Program-made: the position numbers and the translations under genes
Assembly: GCF_900460245.1 (NCBI RefSeq)
Contig: NZ_UHIP01000001.1
Span: forward strand, 2,852,001-2,916,000
Direction: 5' to 3'
DNA: 64,000 nt
From: Vibrio fluvialis
Lineage (GTDB): Bacteria > Pseudomonadota > Gammaproteobacteria > Enterobacterales > Vibrionaceae
In this document: positions 8,367 to 18,573 of the stretch, piece after piece
Layout: every line of letters starts with the position of its first letter
Position numbering within the stretch: the first letter of the stretch is position 1
Notes under the pieces: generated by a model
Told to the model about the DNA's origin: nothing
Database searches by the model: none
What the model saw: the letters and a program-made list of their open reading frames with translations, nothing else

Positions 8367-10370
8367 TTATGGCGTCATCGGCAACACTTGCGAGCGCAGA
8401 TAATAATCTTGCAGCAACGAATACTCTTTGCCCCAGTCCGTCTCTTGCGGTGGATTCTTCTCCGGTCTGGATTGATTCAACAGCGGATTGTGTTCGTCCC
8501 ACGCATAAAACACCCCCGCACCACTGCTACTGAATGCGCCCTTTTCACTGATAGTACGCGAGGCATTAAAACCGATGTTACTCACTCCGTCTTTGGCCAA
8601 CAGGTTTTCGCCGCCTAAACTGATGTAATCCTGATTCGACAAACTGAAATGATACAGCGTCGGAAACAGGTCGCGATGCGAACCAATGCGCTGCGGATCA
8701 TAGGTAAATGGCGTGTGATCCAAAATCGGCTGTGGCACATCAAGGAAAAATGGCACGGCGAAGGTTAAGCCGTATTCGGTCGGCTCATCGGTGCTGCTGT
8801 AACGCATGCGATGATCGCCAGTAACCGCAATCACCGTGTTGTCCTTCAACTTGTCTGAGGCTTTGACTCGGCCGATAAACTGCCCAAACGCATCCGATGC
8901 ATACTGGAATGTGTTGAGTAACACTTTGGCCTGATCGCCCTGATAACCAATCAGCGAGGACAAACGTTCACTCATGACCGTTGGCTTCGGCTGATAATAA
9001 TCCGGCACTTTGTACGGCGAGTGGTTGGTCACCGTCATAATAAAAATCAGCGTCGGTTTTTTCGCCTCCTCCAAAACCTTGTTGGCATACTTAAACAAGT
9101 AGCCATCCGGTACGCCCCAAGTTCCGGAATATTGGGCCGCCTCCGGAAATGCCTCAATAATGTCGTTCTCATCGTACACGCGGTCAAACCCTTGTACCGG
9201 CAAATAGTTGGCCAAATTTCGCCACATGCCATTGCCGCCATACAGGAATGTGACTTCATAGCCCGCGCGCTTATAAGGCAGAACAGCTGAACTTGGCAGC
9301 GCAATGTTTTGGATCGATGAGTGGCTGATCGTCGCCACCGGGCTGTGGAACAACGTCATGACAATGCTGTCGATGGTCGCCGACGTGCCCGCCATAAAGC
9401 GCTCGAATAAGAAACCGTTCCCCCAATACGGACGCAGGCTCCCCAGTAAATCGTTCGTCTGCGGATCGTCTTCCACCAAAATATTCATGCCCATGCTCTC
9501 CATCATCGCGACCACGACATGCGGTGGATTGTCAGCAAGGAAAGGGTTGGTCGGTACATGATAGTTCGGCGTCGGCTGACCGAGCATCTTTTCCATCTGC
9601 GTGGTCAATACGCGTTGTGACACAGGGTCAAAACGGCGCTGCTCTTTGTAATCGGTTGTCGCCCAATCAAGCGCCATAAACACGTTCGGCGTGATCATAT
9701 TCAGCGGTTTGTACTGCGACACACTGGCATGATAGCGCTTAAGTGGATGGCTATCGAGCGAACCGCGTGCGACCGCGAACGTGACCACAATCGTCAGCAA
9801 GACCACCAGAGAGGTCATGCTCCAATGCCAATACATGCGTGGACGCAACTGTCCCAGCGTTGTACGCAAGAACCAGCGTGAAGAGACATAAGCCAGCAAT
9901 GCGGCCAAAACGGACAACAACGAACCGCGAATGATAGGGTAATCCTGCCAGATATTGATCAGTACGGCGTTAGTGTCATCCTCCCACAGACCAAAGACAA
10001 ACAGGTCAACGTAGCTGCCATAAGTCAGGTAATAGTAGTAATTACCGATGCCTCCGACTACATACAAAAAGGCAATCACGCTGTGATAACCCAAGGCAAA
10101 TTTCAGCCAGCGGCGGTAGATATTGTGAAACGCAGCGGCAATTAAACCGCTGAGCAGCAACGGCGCGTAAGCAATAGCGGTGACCTTGGCATCAAACCGC
10201 CCACCGACCCAGAACACCCGCCCAATATCATCACTAACTCCGGCCTCCGGCAACACATCACGAACGTGAAGAAAAAACATTACACGGGCAATCAGCAACA
10301 GGCTGAAGGAGAACAGGAAACACTGGAGTAGTAGCAGACACAGCTGGCGCAGATGAGATGGATACTTCAT
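8367..10370 (-). CDS. LTA synthase-family phosphoglycerol/sulfatase-fold transferase, membrane protein
   Basis: A 667-residue inner-membrane protein: about five N-terminal membrane segments (residues ~8-200) followed by a periplasmic alkaline-phosphatase-superfamily domain. Metal and nucleophile features are VVAMMESMGMN (~298-308), the AGTSATIDS segment with the likely nucleophile Thr (~333-341), TNHSPY (~463) and the VTGDH metal site (~532). Such proteins transfer phosphoglycerol or phosphoethanolamine to envelope glycans. I start at ATG 10370 rather than the upstream TTG. It is convergent with coaD and lies downstream of the epimerase gene on the same strand. The target, possibly the LPS core, is inference. 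Confidence 0.8.
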   Translation of the reverse strand: MKYPSHLRQLCLLLLQCFLFSFSLLLIARVMFFLHVRDVLPEAGVSDDIGRVFWVGGRFDAKVTAIAYAPLLLSGLIAAAFHNIYRRWLKFALGYHSVIAFLYVVGGIGNYYYYLTYGSYVDLFVFGLWEDDTNAVLINIWQDYPIIRGSLLSVLAALLAYVSSRWFLRTTLGQLRPRMYWHWSMTSLVVLLTIVVTFAVARGSLDSHPLKRYHASVSQYKPLNMITPNVFMALDWATTDYKEQRRFDPVSQRVLTTQMEKMLGQPTPNYHVPTNPFLADNPPHVVVAMMESMGMNILVEDDPQTNDLLGSLRPYWGNGFLFERFMAGTSATIDSIVMTLFHSPVATISHSSIQNIALPSSAVLPYKRAGYEVTFLYGGNGMWRNLANYLPVQGFDRVYDENDIIEAFPEAAQYSGTWGVPDGYLFKYANKVLEEAKKPTLIFIMTVTNHSPYKVPDYYQPKPTVMSERLSSLIGYQGDQAKVLLNTFQYASDAFGQFIGRVKASDKLKDNTVIAVTGDHRMRYSSTDEPTEYGLTFAVPFFLDVPQPILDHTPFTYDPQRIGSHRDLFPTLYHFSLSNQDYISLGGENLLAKDGVSNIGFNASRTISEKGAFSSSGAGVFYAWDEHNPLLNQSRPEKNPPQETDWGKEYSLLQDYYLRSQVLPMTP

Positions 10371-10613
10371 TTTTATGGACAACAAACAGGTGGACAATCT
10401 GACGAGCGAAAAGCGAGTGTTTTCTTGGTCAGAGAATAAAATCAGTTAGTCACATTAGCAAGAATGATACCGAACTCAGAGCATCAAATTCAGGAAATAA
10501 TATGGCGTTGAGCCAGATTTGGCTCATCAATATCTGAGCATCCGGTAAAGCGGAAGATTATCGTTTACAGCACGGGACACAAGTCCCGGCCGCAAAGAGT
10601 GTGTGAAATATCG

Positions 10614-11618
10614 CTATACAGAATAGAATTCTTTGTACCATTTCACAAAATTCGCCACGCCTTGTTCAACTCCCATCTGAGGTTTGTATTGCGTCGCGTT
10701 GAATAGGTCTTGAGTGTCAGCGTACGTCACATACACATCACCCGGCTGCATCGGCAGCATGTTTTTCTTCGCTTCGATACCCAGCGCCGATTCCAGTGCT
10801 TTGATGTAATCCATCAGTTTCACCGGGCTGCCGTGACCAATGTTATACACACGGTAAGGTGCTGAACTGGTCGCTGGCGATCCTGCTTCCACGCTCCACT
10901 CTGCATTCGGCTCAGGTACCACATCTTTGATACGCAAGATGCCTTCAACGATGTCATCAATGTAGGTGAAATCACGCATCATATCGCCGTTGTTATACAC
11001 ATCGATAGCGTCACCATTGATGATGGCTTTAGTGAATTTAAACAGCGCCATATCCGGACGTCCCCAAGGACCATACACGGTGAAGAAACGCAGCCCTGTT
11101 GTTGGTACACCGTACAGGTGAGAGTAGGTATGCGCCATCAGCTCATTAGACTTTTTGGTCGCAGCGTAGAGGGAAATCGGGTGATCCACACTATCCGACG
11201 TGTTGAATGGCGTTTTGCGGTTCAGACCGTACACCGAACTCGACGATGCATACACCAAGTGCTTGATTTTGTGGTGGCGGCAACCTTCCAGAATAGTCAG
11301 ATGGCCGACCAGGTTACTGTCGGCATACGACATCGGGTTATCAATCGAATAACGTACGCCCGCTTGCGCTGCCAGATGAATGACCTTATCAAACTGTTCA
11401 GCCGCAAACAGATCGGCAATCGCTTCGCGATCCGAGATGTCCATTTCAAGAAACGAGAAACGTTCATGTGCCGCTCGCTCCAAGCGCGCGTCTTTCAACG
11501 CCACATCGTAGTAGTCGTTCAGATTATCAATGCCAACCACATCGTGGCCTTCGGCACACAGACGTTCAATTACCGCTGAACCAATAAAACCCGCAGCTCC
11601 GGTCACTAAATATTTCAT
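10614..11618 (-). CDS. UDP-glucuronate 4-epimerase (NAD-dependent epimerase)
   Basis: An extended short-chain dehydrogenase of 334 residues. It has the NAD site TGAAGFIGSAV (~6-16), YASSSSVYG (~122-130), and the catalytic Tyr/Lys in SLYAATKKSNEL (~149-160). The VYGPWGRPDMALFKF segment is typical of enzymes interconverting UDP-glucuronate and UDP-galacturonate. It would feed galacturonate to LPS or capsule. The gene follows mutM on the same strand with a short gap and is separated by ~240 bp from the sulfatase-family gene. No UDP-glucose dehydrogenase is in the window. Confidence 0.85.
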   Translation of the reverse strand: MKYLVTGAAGFIGSAVIERLCAEGHDVVGIDNLNDYYDVALKDARLERAAHERFSFLEMDISDREAIADLFAAEQFDKVIHLAAQAGVRYSIDNPMSYADSNLVGHLTILEGCRHHKIKHLVYASSSSVYGLNRKTPFNTSDSVDHPISLYAATKKSNELMAHTYSHLYGVPTTGLRFFTVYGPWGRPDMALFKFTKAIINGDAIDVYNNGDMMRDFTYIDDIVEGILRIKDVVPEPNAEWSVEAGSPATSSAPYRVYNIGHGSPVKLMDYIKALESALGIEAKKNMLPMQPGDVYVTYADTQDLFNATQYKPQMGVEQGVANFVKWYKEFYSV

Positions 11619-11661
11619 TGTTATACTCTTTAAGCCTCTAAATTAGTGTATGGGCGTTATA

Positions 11662-12498
11662 TCACAAATGTGTTGATTTTTCGCGCTCTGGTGGCTGACA
11701 TTGTGGACAAAAGAACGAGTTGCGCTGACCAATTTTAAGCTCGGCGATTTTCTCGCCGCAGCGAGGACAAGGTTGGCCCTTTTTGCCATACACCTGCAAC
11801 TCCTGGGCAAAATAGCCCGGTTTGCCATCCGCTTGGGCAAAATCTTTCAGCGTGGTGCCACCTTGCGCAATAGCGGTAGTTAAGACCGCTTTGATGTCAG
11901 CCACCAGAGAAATCCACTCGGCTTCACTCAGAGAATGGGCAGGTCGCAGCGGATGAATATGAGAGCTGAACAGCGACTCATTGGCGTAGATATTGCCCAC
12001 ACCGACGACAATTTTGTTGTCCATGATAAACGACTTCACCGCCACCCGCTTATTACGCGCCTTATTTTGCAGATACTCAGCATTAAACGCCTCCGTCAGT
12101 GGCTCTGCCCCCATATGGCCCAGCACTTCGTGACTCTCGCCGACCGGACACCATAACCAGGCACCGAAACGGCGCGGATCGTTGTAGCGCAGTACTTTGC
12201 CATTGGTCAGCGTCAGATCCACGTGATCGTGTTTGGCGGGTGGAAAATCGCCATCCAACACGCGCAGTGACCCTGACATGCCTAAATGGACGATAGCGCT
12301 GCCGACCGGTGTTTCAATCATTAGATATTTGGCGCGGCGAGAAATGGCGGTGATGACCTGCCCTTCCATCTGCTTCAATTCAGCGGGAATATCCCAACGC
12401 AGTTTAGGCGTACGGAACGTCAGCGAACGCACGGTTTCTCCCACCAGATGCGGCGAGATACCCATTCGGCTGACTTCAACTTCCGGGAGTTCTGGCAT
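11662..12498 (-). CDS. mutM: Formamidopyrimidine-DNA glycosylase
   Basis: MutM (Fpg) removes 8-oxoguanine and formamidopyrimidines and cuts the abasic strand. The mature N-terminus PELPEVE carries the catalytic proline and glutamate. [11 protein letters not shown] (~170-180) is the helix-two-turn-helix region. The C-terminal zinc finger is visible as CPRCG...FFCPQC (~242-263). Length (278 with Met) is slightly over the usual 269-274. Confidence 0.96.
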   Translation of the reverse strand: MPELPEVEVSRMGISPHLVGETVRSLTFRTPKLRWDIPAELKQMEGQVITAISRRAKYLMIETPVGSAIVHLGMSGSLRVLDGDFPPAKHDHVDLTLTNGKVLRYNDPRRFGAWLWCPVGESHEVLGHMGAEPLTEAFNAEYLQNKARNKRVAVKSFIMDNKIVVGVGNIYANESLFSSHIHPLRPAHSLSEAEWISLVADIKAVLTTAIAQGGTTLKDFAQADGKPGYFAQELQVYGKKGQPCPRCGEKIAELKIGQRNSFFCPQCQPPEREKSTHL

Positions 12499-12533
12499 GT
12501 TGTGTAATTAAACCTCTAATGATGGAGCGGTGC

Positions 12534-13013
12534 TCAGGATGACGGCAGCAGGTAACCATTGTCGACAGAGATGGCGATCCACTTATCCTGCCAGTTCTTA
12601 AACAGCCAGAACTGTGGCGTACGGTAATAAGTGATCCTTTGCGGCTCTTCCTGATCGCTATACCACACTTCGATCGTCTGCGGACTGCGTAAATTCGGTT
12701 GCAACGACAGATAGGTCTCATCGTTCACTTCCGTACCAACCAGCTCTTGCCAACGTTTCACCAGCTCTTCCGGAGCCACCTCTGTCGGTGGTGTGGCTCG
12801 CCAGCGACCCTGATTCAGCTCCAGTGACAAACGGGCAAAATGCATAGCCTGTAACTTGGCGTGCGGATTGAGTAAGGTTGGATACGAGCTAACCTCCGGT
12901 TCGATCAAATACGATTTGATGAACGCAGGCAGATTCAACACTCCGATAAACACAATCACCGCCAGAATCAGAATGTTATTCCATCGGCGACGACGATGAG
13001 GCGCGACGCGCAT
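12534..13013 (-). CDS. Conserved hypothetical membrane-anchored protein
   Basis: A 159-residue protein without a family I can name. A basic N-terminus (MRVAPHRRRRWN) is followed by one hydrophobic segment (~13-33), giving a predicted inner-membrane anchor with a ~125-residue periplasmic domain. That domain is rich in Trp, Tyr and Leu and ends YLLPSS. It sits between rpmG and mutM on the same strand, 35 bp before mutM. Its small size and steady codon use suggest a real gene. Confidence 0.7.
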   Translation of the reverse strand: MRVAPHRRRRWNNILILAVIVFIGVLNLPAFIKSYLIEPEVSSYPTLLNPHAKLQAMHFARLSLELNQGRWRATPPTEVAPEELVKRWQELVGTEVNDETYLSLQPNLRSPQTIEVWYSDQEEPQRITYYRTPQFWLFKNWQDKWIAISVDNGYLLPSS

Positions 13014-13109
13014 AATCGCTGTCCTTAGTTGATTACGATACCGCTAGAGTAGCAGAGGAAGAAAAGAGATCCTAGATAAGTGCTTGGCAGGACACCGAAA
13101 GCAGAAAAG

Positions 13110-13139
13110 AAAAAACCCAGCCAAGAGGCTGGGTTTTTA
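13110..13139 (-). terminator. Terminator after rpmBG
   Basis: A hairpin with stem CCCAGCC/GGCTGGG and an AAGA loop has a T-run on the minus strand immediately downstream. It lies 21 bp past the rpmG stop codon. The + side also ends in five Ts. Confidence 0.85.
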
Positions 13140-13160
13140 TCGTTCCAAGGAAGCCATCAA

Positions 13161-13328
13161 TTACTTGATTTTCGCTTCTTTGTATACAACGTGCTGGCGT
13201 ACAACTGGATCAAATTTCTTGATCTCAAATTTGCCTGGCATGTTGCGTTTGTTCTTGTCAGTTGTGTAGAAGTGACCAGTACCAGCAGAAGATACTAGAC
13301 GGATTTTCTCACGAATGCCTTTAGCCAT
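13161..13328 (-). CDS. rpmG: 50S ribosomal protein L33
   Basis: A 55-residue ribosomal protein, read directly from the sequence ([18 protein letters not shown]... ending KEAKIK). It matches the cysteine-free enterobacterial/Vibrio L33 type ([24 protein letters not shown]). It lies 13 bp after rpmB, the usual rpmBG operon. The absence of the four zinc-binding cysteines means it is the zinc-independent form. Confidence 0.97.
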   Translation of the reverse strand: MAKGIREKIRLVSSAGTGHFYTTDKNKRNMPGKFEIKKFDPVVRQHVVYKEAKIK

Positions 13329-13341
13329 TGTTTAATTCCTC

Positions 13342-13578
13342 TTAAACGTTTTCGCCACGTGCACGGATATCAACAAGAACAGCATCGATGCCTTTCTTAT
13401 CAATGATACGCATGCCTTTAGCAGTTAGACGTAGTTTAACAAAACGTTTTTCGCTCTCTACCCAGAAACGATGAGTTTGTAGGTTCGGCAGAAAACGACG
13501 CTTAGTAGCATTTCGTGCGTGTGAACGGTTGTTACCCGTTACTGGACGCTTACCAGTTACTTGGCATACTCGGGACAT
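13342..13578 (-). CDS. rpmB: 50S ribosomal protein L28
   Basis: A 78-residue protein beginning [17 protein letters not shown], the conserved L28 start. [21 protein letters not shown] (~26-46) is also characteristic. I use the internal ATG at 13578 because it gives the family N-terminus; five extra codons upstream are unlikely. It is the first gene of rpmBG and has a strong promoter about 130 bp upstream. Confidence 0.97.
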   Translation of the reverse strand: MSRVCQVTGKRPVTGNNRSHARNATKRRFLPNLQTHRFWVESEKRFVKLRLTAKGMRIIDKKGIDAVLVDIRARGENV

Positions 13579-13704
13579 GAATGTCTTCTCCAAATCGTTT
13601 CAGCTCGATATCAACCTTGGTGGCCGAACCTCTCTCTTTCTACATAAGAAGTTGAGGTTAAAAACCGTTATGGAAAATCCATACAAGGCTATCAAAGGTC
13701 GCGC

Positions 13705-13733
13705 ATTATACTAACTTGACACGCATTGCTCAA
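13705..13733 (-). promoter_or_regulatory. Sigma-70 promoter for rpmBG
   Basis: On the minus strand TTGAGC (13733-13728) is followed by a 17-bp spacer and a perfect TATAAT (13710-13705), followed by a GC-rich stretch (GCGCGACC) that resembles a discriminator as found at growth-rate controlled ribosomal promoters. Confidence 0.8.
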
Positions 13734-13981
13734 GACCCGAACAGATCCTTTTTACAGGATTACCTGATCTTTTTTGTGTTGAGCTGAATTGGGGTTAAAA
13801 AATGTGTGCGAATCATACCAGAAAACCACAGAAAGCTAAGCATTTTTTGTGCATTCAAGTGAATTGCTGGTAAGGGCTGTCGGAATTTTCCTGAGAAAAA
13901 GTGAAAGTTTGTCCCTACAGCCTTGTATTTGCTCAATAGTTTAAACTTTCAACAACCCGAAATTTATTTTTTTGTGTCGCT
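13734..13981. other. Intergenic region between the rpmB promoter and radC
   Basis: Together with the promoter and leader this makes a ~400-bp gene-free stretch. It is A+T-rich and holds a weak short hairpin (ATCCT/AGGAT near 13745-13760) followed by Ts, which could end the radC transcript. I saw no convincing ORF or RNA gene. Confidence 0.5.
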
Positions 13982-14656
13982 TTATATCCAGCCCCGCTCC
14001 GCAAATGAGACCACGTCACCGTCACCCACCACGAAGTGATCCAACACGCGAATGTCCACCAGCGCTAGGGCATCGGTTAGACGCTGCGTGATCCTTCGGT
14101 CCGCCTGACTGGGTTCCGCAACACCGGACGGGTGGTTGTGCGCCAGTATCAGCGCCGCCGCGTTGTGGTGCAGTGCGCGTTTGACCACCTCTCGCGGGTA
14201 GACGCTCGCCGCATCAATCGTACCTTCAAACAGCACTTCATCACGAATTACGCGGTGTTGGTTGTCGAGAAACAGAATGTAGAACGCTTCACGCTGGCGA
14301 TCGCGCAGCACACTCGACAGATACAGTTTGGTCTGCTGCGGACTGGTGAGCGCTTCGCCGCGTTTGAGCGTTTCTGCCAGATAGCGCTGAGTCATCTCCA
14401 ACACCGCCTGCAACTGAACAAATTTCGCTTCGCCAAGCCCTTTGTGGACACAAAACTGATCCTTGGTGGCGGAAAACAGGGCGCGCAGCGATCCAAACTC
14501 GCGCAGCAGAAAGTCGGAGAGTTCGAGGACATTCATACCCTGAGTGCCGGTGCGCAGAAAAATCGCCAGCAATTCAGCATCGGATAATGCCTGAGGGCCG
14601 CGTAACAACAACTTTTCACGCGGCATGGATTCGTTGGGAAGGGATTTGAGGCTCAT
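13982..14656 (-). CDS. radC: RadC/YicR family JAMM-domain protein
   Basis: A 224-residue RadC. An N-terminal helix-hairpin-helix-like part ([18 protein letters not shown], ~20-37) precedes a JAB1/MPN domain with [14 protein letters not shown] (~173-186), the metal-binding motif. Despite the name its role in DNA repair is unproven; related proteins occur in mobile elements. Here it is the chromosomal copy in its usual neighbourhood near rpmB and coaBC. Confidence 0.94.
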   Translation of the reverse strand: MSLKSLPNESMPREKLLLRGPQALSDAELLAIFLRTGTQGMNVLELSDFLLREFGSLRALFSATKDQFCVHKGLGEAKFVQLQAVLEMTQRYLAETLKRGEALTSPQQTKLYLSSVLRDRQREAFYILFLDNQHRVIRDEVLFEGTIDAASVYPREVVKRALHHNAAALILAHNHPSGVAEPSQADRRITQRLTDALALVDIRVLDHFVVGDGDVVSFAERGWI

Positions 14657-14764
14657 GTATGGCTCCTGTGATTTGCCATACTCAAGCCGATCTCTCCCTC
14701 AGGCTGCAAGCGGCCTGAGGGATCTTTAGAGCGGCGTCATTCAGCGGTGCAACGCCGTTGTCAG

Positions 14765-16444
14765 TTAAAGCTTAAAGTGACCGACCAGGTTCCCCATTTG
14801 CTGGCCCGATTGTGCCAAACGGGTGCTGATCGATTCTGAACGCTGCAGGTTATCGCTAAGCTCATTGACTATCTGCTGAATCGCGACCAGGTTTTGGTTG
14901 ATGTCTTCCGCCACTGCGCTTTGCTGCTCAGCGGCAGAAGCGGTCTGAATCCCCATATCGTGAATGACACTGACCGCATCAGAAATGCCAGACAAACTGT
15001 CTTTAATCTGCACCGATTCCAGCGCGGTTTTTTCGCCGCGATCCTGACTCAGTGCCATACTGCTGACCGCTTTACTCACCCCTTGATGCAGCGCCTGCAG
15101 CATCTCACCGATTTCCTGTGTGCTGTTTTGCGTGCGGCTTGCCAATGAGCGTACCTCGTCGGCCACGACGGCAAAACCGCGGCCCTGCTCGCCAGCGCGT
15201 GCTGCTTCAATTGCCGCATTCAATGCCAGCAGGTTGGTTTGTTCAGCAATATCCCCAATCACGTTCAGTACTTTCGTGATCTGTTCCGTTTGCTGGCTCA
15301 ATTCTTGAATCGCATCCGAAGTCAGGTTGACTTCGTTCACCAGCTCGCCAATACCTTCAATCGCCAGATTCACCTCTTTCTGCGCATCCATGATCTGACG
15401 GTTGGCAGAGTCAATCGCCTGAGCGGTAGAGTTGGTGTTATTGGCCACTTCACGGGCTGTGGCGCTCATTTCGGTTACCGCGGCAACCACTTTATCGGTC
15501 TCCATGCAGTGGCTGTTCATTTGCTGGCTGGACTGCGTTGTTTGCACATCGAGATCGGCCGCGGCAGACTGCACGTCCTGCGCCGAGGTACGCAGATCGA
15601 CAATCAGCGGATGCAGTTTGTCCATAAAGGCATTGAATGCTTGCGCGACTTCGCCCACTTCATCGTGGCTTTCGACTTTCAAACGCGCGGTGAGATCGCC
15701 GCCACCCGCCGCGACCGCTTTCAGTGAGTCCACCACGTGCTGCAACGGCGCCACGCCGCGCGCAACCAGCACGCTCACCACGATGATAGTCAGCACAAGC
15801 CCGACGACGGAAAGACCAACTGCCGACAGGGTTTGTTCATACAGCTGCGCTTCGCGCTGCGCCTTAAACTGAGCGACCTGAGTATCGATGTCATCAATAT
15901 AGATACCGGTTCCCAGCACCCAGTCCCATTTCGGCAGATATTCCGCATACCCCAGTTTAGGCGCCTGCGCGTCAATCGACGGTTTGTGCCACGAGAAATA
16001 AAGGAAGCCGTCGCCCGATTTTGCCGCTTGGATCAATCCGGCGATCACCGGCACGCCATTTTTATCTTTCAGATCGTAGAGATTCTTGCCTTCCAATGAC
16101 GGATTAATCGCGTGCAGCGTGTTGATGCCTTTGGAGTCATAGGCAAAAAAGTAGCCATCGCTGTCAAAGCGCATTGCTTTGAGAATCGTTTTCGCCTGTT
16201 CTTTGTTTTCCCCGCCCTGATCGGCGTCGTACAGCGATTTCACTGCAGTGACACCCATCATCAGGTAGGCTTTGAGCTCCGCTTTGCGGCTGTCGACCAG
16301 CTGCGCGCGGTATTGAGTCAGTTCTTGGTCGAGGGATTTCATCCCGTTCCAGTAATATACCGCCGTGACCATGGCAGTAATAATCACCAGAGGAATGACC
16401 GTTAGCAGTAAAAGTTTAGTTCGGCTTCTCAGGGAGGTAATCAT
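14765..16444 (-). CDS. Methyl-accepting chemotaxis protein with sCache sensor
   Basis: A 559-residue chemoreceptor. Order: membrane helix (~10-32), periplasmic single Cache domain (~35-190; [20 protein letters not shown] and [15 protein letters not shown] are typical), second membrane helix (~205-228), HAMP (~229-282), then the cytoplasmic signalling domain. Its hairpin tip [20 protein letters not shown] lies near 395-415. It binds an unknown small ligand and signals to CheA. It lies between radC and coaBC; from memory V. cholerae also has a receptor at this position. Confidence 0.93.
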   Translation of the reverse strand: MITSLRSRTKLLLLTVIPLVIITAMVTAVYYWNGMKSLDQELTQYRAQLVDSRKAELKAYLMMGVTAVKSLYDADQGGENKEQAKTILKAMRFDSDGYFFAYDSKGINTLHAINPSLEGKNLYDLKDKNGVPVIAGLIQAAKSGDGFLYFSWHKPSIDAQAPKLGYAEYLPKWDWVLGTGIYIDDIDTQVAQFKAQREAQLYEQTLSAVGLSVVGLVLTIIVVSVLVARGVAPLQHVVDSLKAVAAGGGDLTARLKVESHDEVGEVAQAFNAFMDKLHPLIVDLRTSAQDVQSAAADLDVQTTQSSQQMNSHCMETDKVVAAVTEMSATAREVANNTNSTAQAIDSANRQIMDAQKEVNLAIEGIGELVNEVNLTSDAIQELSQQTEQITKVLNVIGDIAEQTNLLALNAAIEAARAGEQGRGFAVVADEVRSLASRTQNSTQEIGEMLQALHQGVSKAVSSMALSQDRGEKTALESVQIKDSLSGISDAVSVIHDMGIQTASAAEQQSAVAEDINQNLVAIQQIVNELSDNLQRSESISTRLAQSGQQMGNLVGHFKL

Positions 16445-16583
16445 AAAGGTCCTTGTGCTTTATTATTGGTTTTTATAAAACAGTATGTTGCATAATCCAG
16501 AAAGAATATCTGTGAGGCTGGCATAACTTTGCAGCGTCCGGCTGAGGATTTATCGCCTGCACATGCCGAGATTTGACACAGCT

Positions 16584-16612
16584 CCGACATCTTTCTGGAG
16601 TTGTGCTAACAT
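16584..16612 (+). promoter_or_regulatory. Candidate promoter for coaBC
   Basis: CCGACA (16584-16589), 17-bp spacer and an extended -10 TGC-TAACAT (16604-16612), 29 bp before the coaBC ATG. Read by eye. Confidence 0.5.
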
Positions 16613-16640
16613 AGCGCGCAGAATTTTTGAGGAATCCAGC

Positions 16641-17858
16641 ATGCAAACATTGGCAGGAAAAAAGATTCTGCTTGGTATCAGCGGCGGTATCGCGGCGTAC
16701 AAATGTGCAGAATTAACCCGTCGCCTGATTGAGCGCGGCGCCGACGTTCAGGTCGTGATGACCAAAGCGGCAAAAGAATTTATCACGCCTTTAACGATGC
16801 AAGCGGTCTCCGGTCGCCCTGTCTCTGACAGCCTGCTCGACCCGGCCGCCGAAGCGTCGATGGGCCACATCGAACTTGCTAAGTGGGCCGATCTGGTTCT
16901 GCTGGCACCAGCCACCGCCGATCTGATTGCGCGCATGGCCGCAGGGATGGGCAATGACTTGCTCACCACTCTCGTGCTGGCCACGGATGCGCCCGTTGTC
17001 GTCTCTCCGGCAATGAACCAGCAGATGTACCGCAATATCGCGACTCAAGAAAACATTGCCACTCTGGCTCGTCGCGGCATGCAGATCTGGGGACCAGCCG
17101 CCGGTGAACAAGCGTGTGGCGATATCGGCCCGGGCCGCATGCTCGAACCGATGGATCTGGTGCATCGCTGTGAGGATTTTTTCGGCCCAAAGCCGCTGGC
17201 GGGTAAACGCGTCCTGCTGACCGCGGGCCCGACCCGGGAAGCGCTCGATCCGGTGCGTTACATCACCAATCACAGTTCCGGAAAAATGGGCTTTGCGATT
17301 GCCGATGCGGCGGCGAAACTGGGAGCGCAAGTGACGCTGGTCAGTGGCCCGGTGAATTTACCAACGCCTGCCAACGTGTCGCGTATCAATGTAGACAGTG
17401 CTATCGACATGCACCAAGCGGTGATGGCGCACGCAGGCGAGCACGACATTTTTATCGGCTGCGCGGCGGTGGCGGATTACCGTCCGCAGAGCATGGCACA
17501 GCAAAAAATCAAAAAAACCGACGACAGTGATACGCTCAGCGTCACTATGGTCAAAAATCCGGACATCGTCGCCTCGGTCGCCGCGATGACCGATAACCGA
17601 CCATTTACCGTCGGTTTTGCCGCCGAGACACAGGATGTGGAAAAATACGCGCGCGGCAAATTGGTGAAGAAAAATCTCGATATGATCTGTGCCAACGACG
17701 TCTCCGTCGCCGGCCAGGGTTTCAACAGCAACGACAATGCCCTCACGGTGTATTGGCGCCCGAGTGAAGCAAGTGCACCCAGTGAGCAATCACTGCCATT
17801 GGCCTCCAAAGCCGAATTGGCACAAGCGCTGATGCTGTTGATCAACGACAAACTGTAA
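16641..17858 (+). CDS. coaBC: Bifunctional phosphopantothenoylcysteine synthetase/decarboxylase
   Basis: CoaBC (Dfp) joins phosphopantothenate to cysteine and decarboxylates the product in CoA synthesis. Residues ~1-190 form the FMN-dependent decarboxylase: [13 protein letters not shown] (~9-21), the active-site region [13 protein letters not shown] (~72-84) and PAMNQQMY (~121-128). Residues ~191-405 are the synthetase, with [25 protein letters not shown] (divided here: [25 protein letters not shown]). The frame extends to 16563, but ATG 16641 has a GAGGAA ribosome site and the family N-terminus. Length 405 is normal. Its CoA role links it to coaD at 7.8 kb. Confidence 0.96.
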   Translation: MQTLAGKKILLGISGGIAAYKCAELTRRLIERGADVQVVMTKAAKEFITPLTMQAVSGRPVSDSLLDPAAEASMGHIELAKWADLVLLAPATADLIARMAAGMGNDLLTTLVLATDAPVVVSPAMNQQMYRNIATQENIATLARRGMQIWGPAAGEQACGDIGPGRMLEPMDLVHRCEDFFGPKPLAGKRVLLTAGPTREALDPVRYITNHSSGKMGFAIADAAAKLGAQVTLVSGPVNLPTPANVSRINVDSAIDMHQAVMAHAGEHDIFIGCAAVADYRPQSMAQQKIKKTDDSDTLSVTMVKNPDIVASVAAMTDNRPFTVGFAAETQDVEKYARGKLVKKNLDMICANDVSVAGQGFNSNDNALTVYWRPSEASAPSEQSLPLASKAELAQALMLLINDKL

Positions 17859-17982
17859 GCGGCTCCCCGCCTGCTTACACCATTTTATCGAAACGCTCTG
17901 AAGTGAGGTTGGGGCGCGAAACAGTGACCTTTTCGCCCGACTCATTTCTAACCAAGCAGTGGTATTAAAAGGAAACACGGTT

Positions 17983-18573
17983 ATGGCCGTCAGTAAGAAA
18001 AGCAATCGACGTGAAGAAATTCTCCAAGCCTTAGCAGAAATGCTGGAGTCGCACGAAGGCGCCTCGCGCATCACCACCGCCAAACTGGCAAAACAGGTCG
18101 GTGTCTCTGAAGCGGCGCTGTATCGTCACTTTCCCAGCAAAGCACGCATGTTCGAAGGTCTGATCGAGTTCATCGAAGAGTCGTTGATGTCGCGTATCAA
18201 CCGCATTCTGGATGATGAAAAAGACACCCTGAACCGTATTCGTCTGGTGATGCAACTGCTGCTGGCGTTTTCAGAACGTAACCCCGGTCTGACAAGAATT
18301 TTGTCCGGCCATGCTCTAATGTTTGAAAATGAGCGTCTGCGTGAGCGCATCAATCAGCTGTTCGAGCGCATCGAGACCTCACTGCGTCAGATTCTGCGTG
18401 AACGTAAAATTCGTGAAGGCAAATCATTTCCTGTTGACGAAAACATTCTGGCCGCCCAGTTACTCGGTCAGGTCGAAGGCAGTCTGAACCGCTTTGTGCG
18501 TTCCGATTTTAAATACCTGCCAACGGCCAACTTCGACGAATACTGGTCGCTGCTGAGTGCTCAGATTAAGTGA
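17983..18573 (+). CDS. slmA: Nucleoid occlusion factor SlmA
   Basis: A TetR-family DNA-binding protein of 196 residues that blocks FtsZ ring assembly over the nucleoid when bound to its chromosomal sites. The N-terminal helix-turn-helix is seen at [30 protein letters not shown] (in parts: [20 protein letters not shown], ~33-52). The C-terminal part forms the dimer and FtsZ-binding surface. The ATG at 17983 with AAAGGAAA upstream gives the family start [11 protein letters not shown]. It overlaps the acyltransferase gene by 4 bp. Confidence 0.96.
   Translation: MAVSKKSNRREEILQALAEMLESHEGASRITTAKLAKQVGVSEAALYRHFPSKARMFEGLIEFIEESLMSRINRILDDEKDTLNRIRLVMQLLLAFSERNPGLTRILSGHALMFENERLRERINQLFERIETSLRQILRERKIREGKSFPVDENILAAQLLGQVEGSLNRFVRSDFKYLPTANFDEYWSLLSAQIK

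Noticed and set aside
10573..10588. Hairpin CGGGAC-ACAA-GTCCCG downstream of the epimerase gene.
   Set aside because: Short stem without a T-run on the minus strand, so I do not call it a terminator, though it may slow transcription.
16445..16560. Searched upstream of the chemoreceptor for sigma-54 or sigma-28 promoter motifs.
   Set aside because: TGG...TGCA-like bases exist but spacing between GG and GC is wrong, and no sigma-28 match was found.
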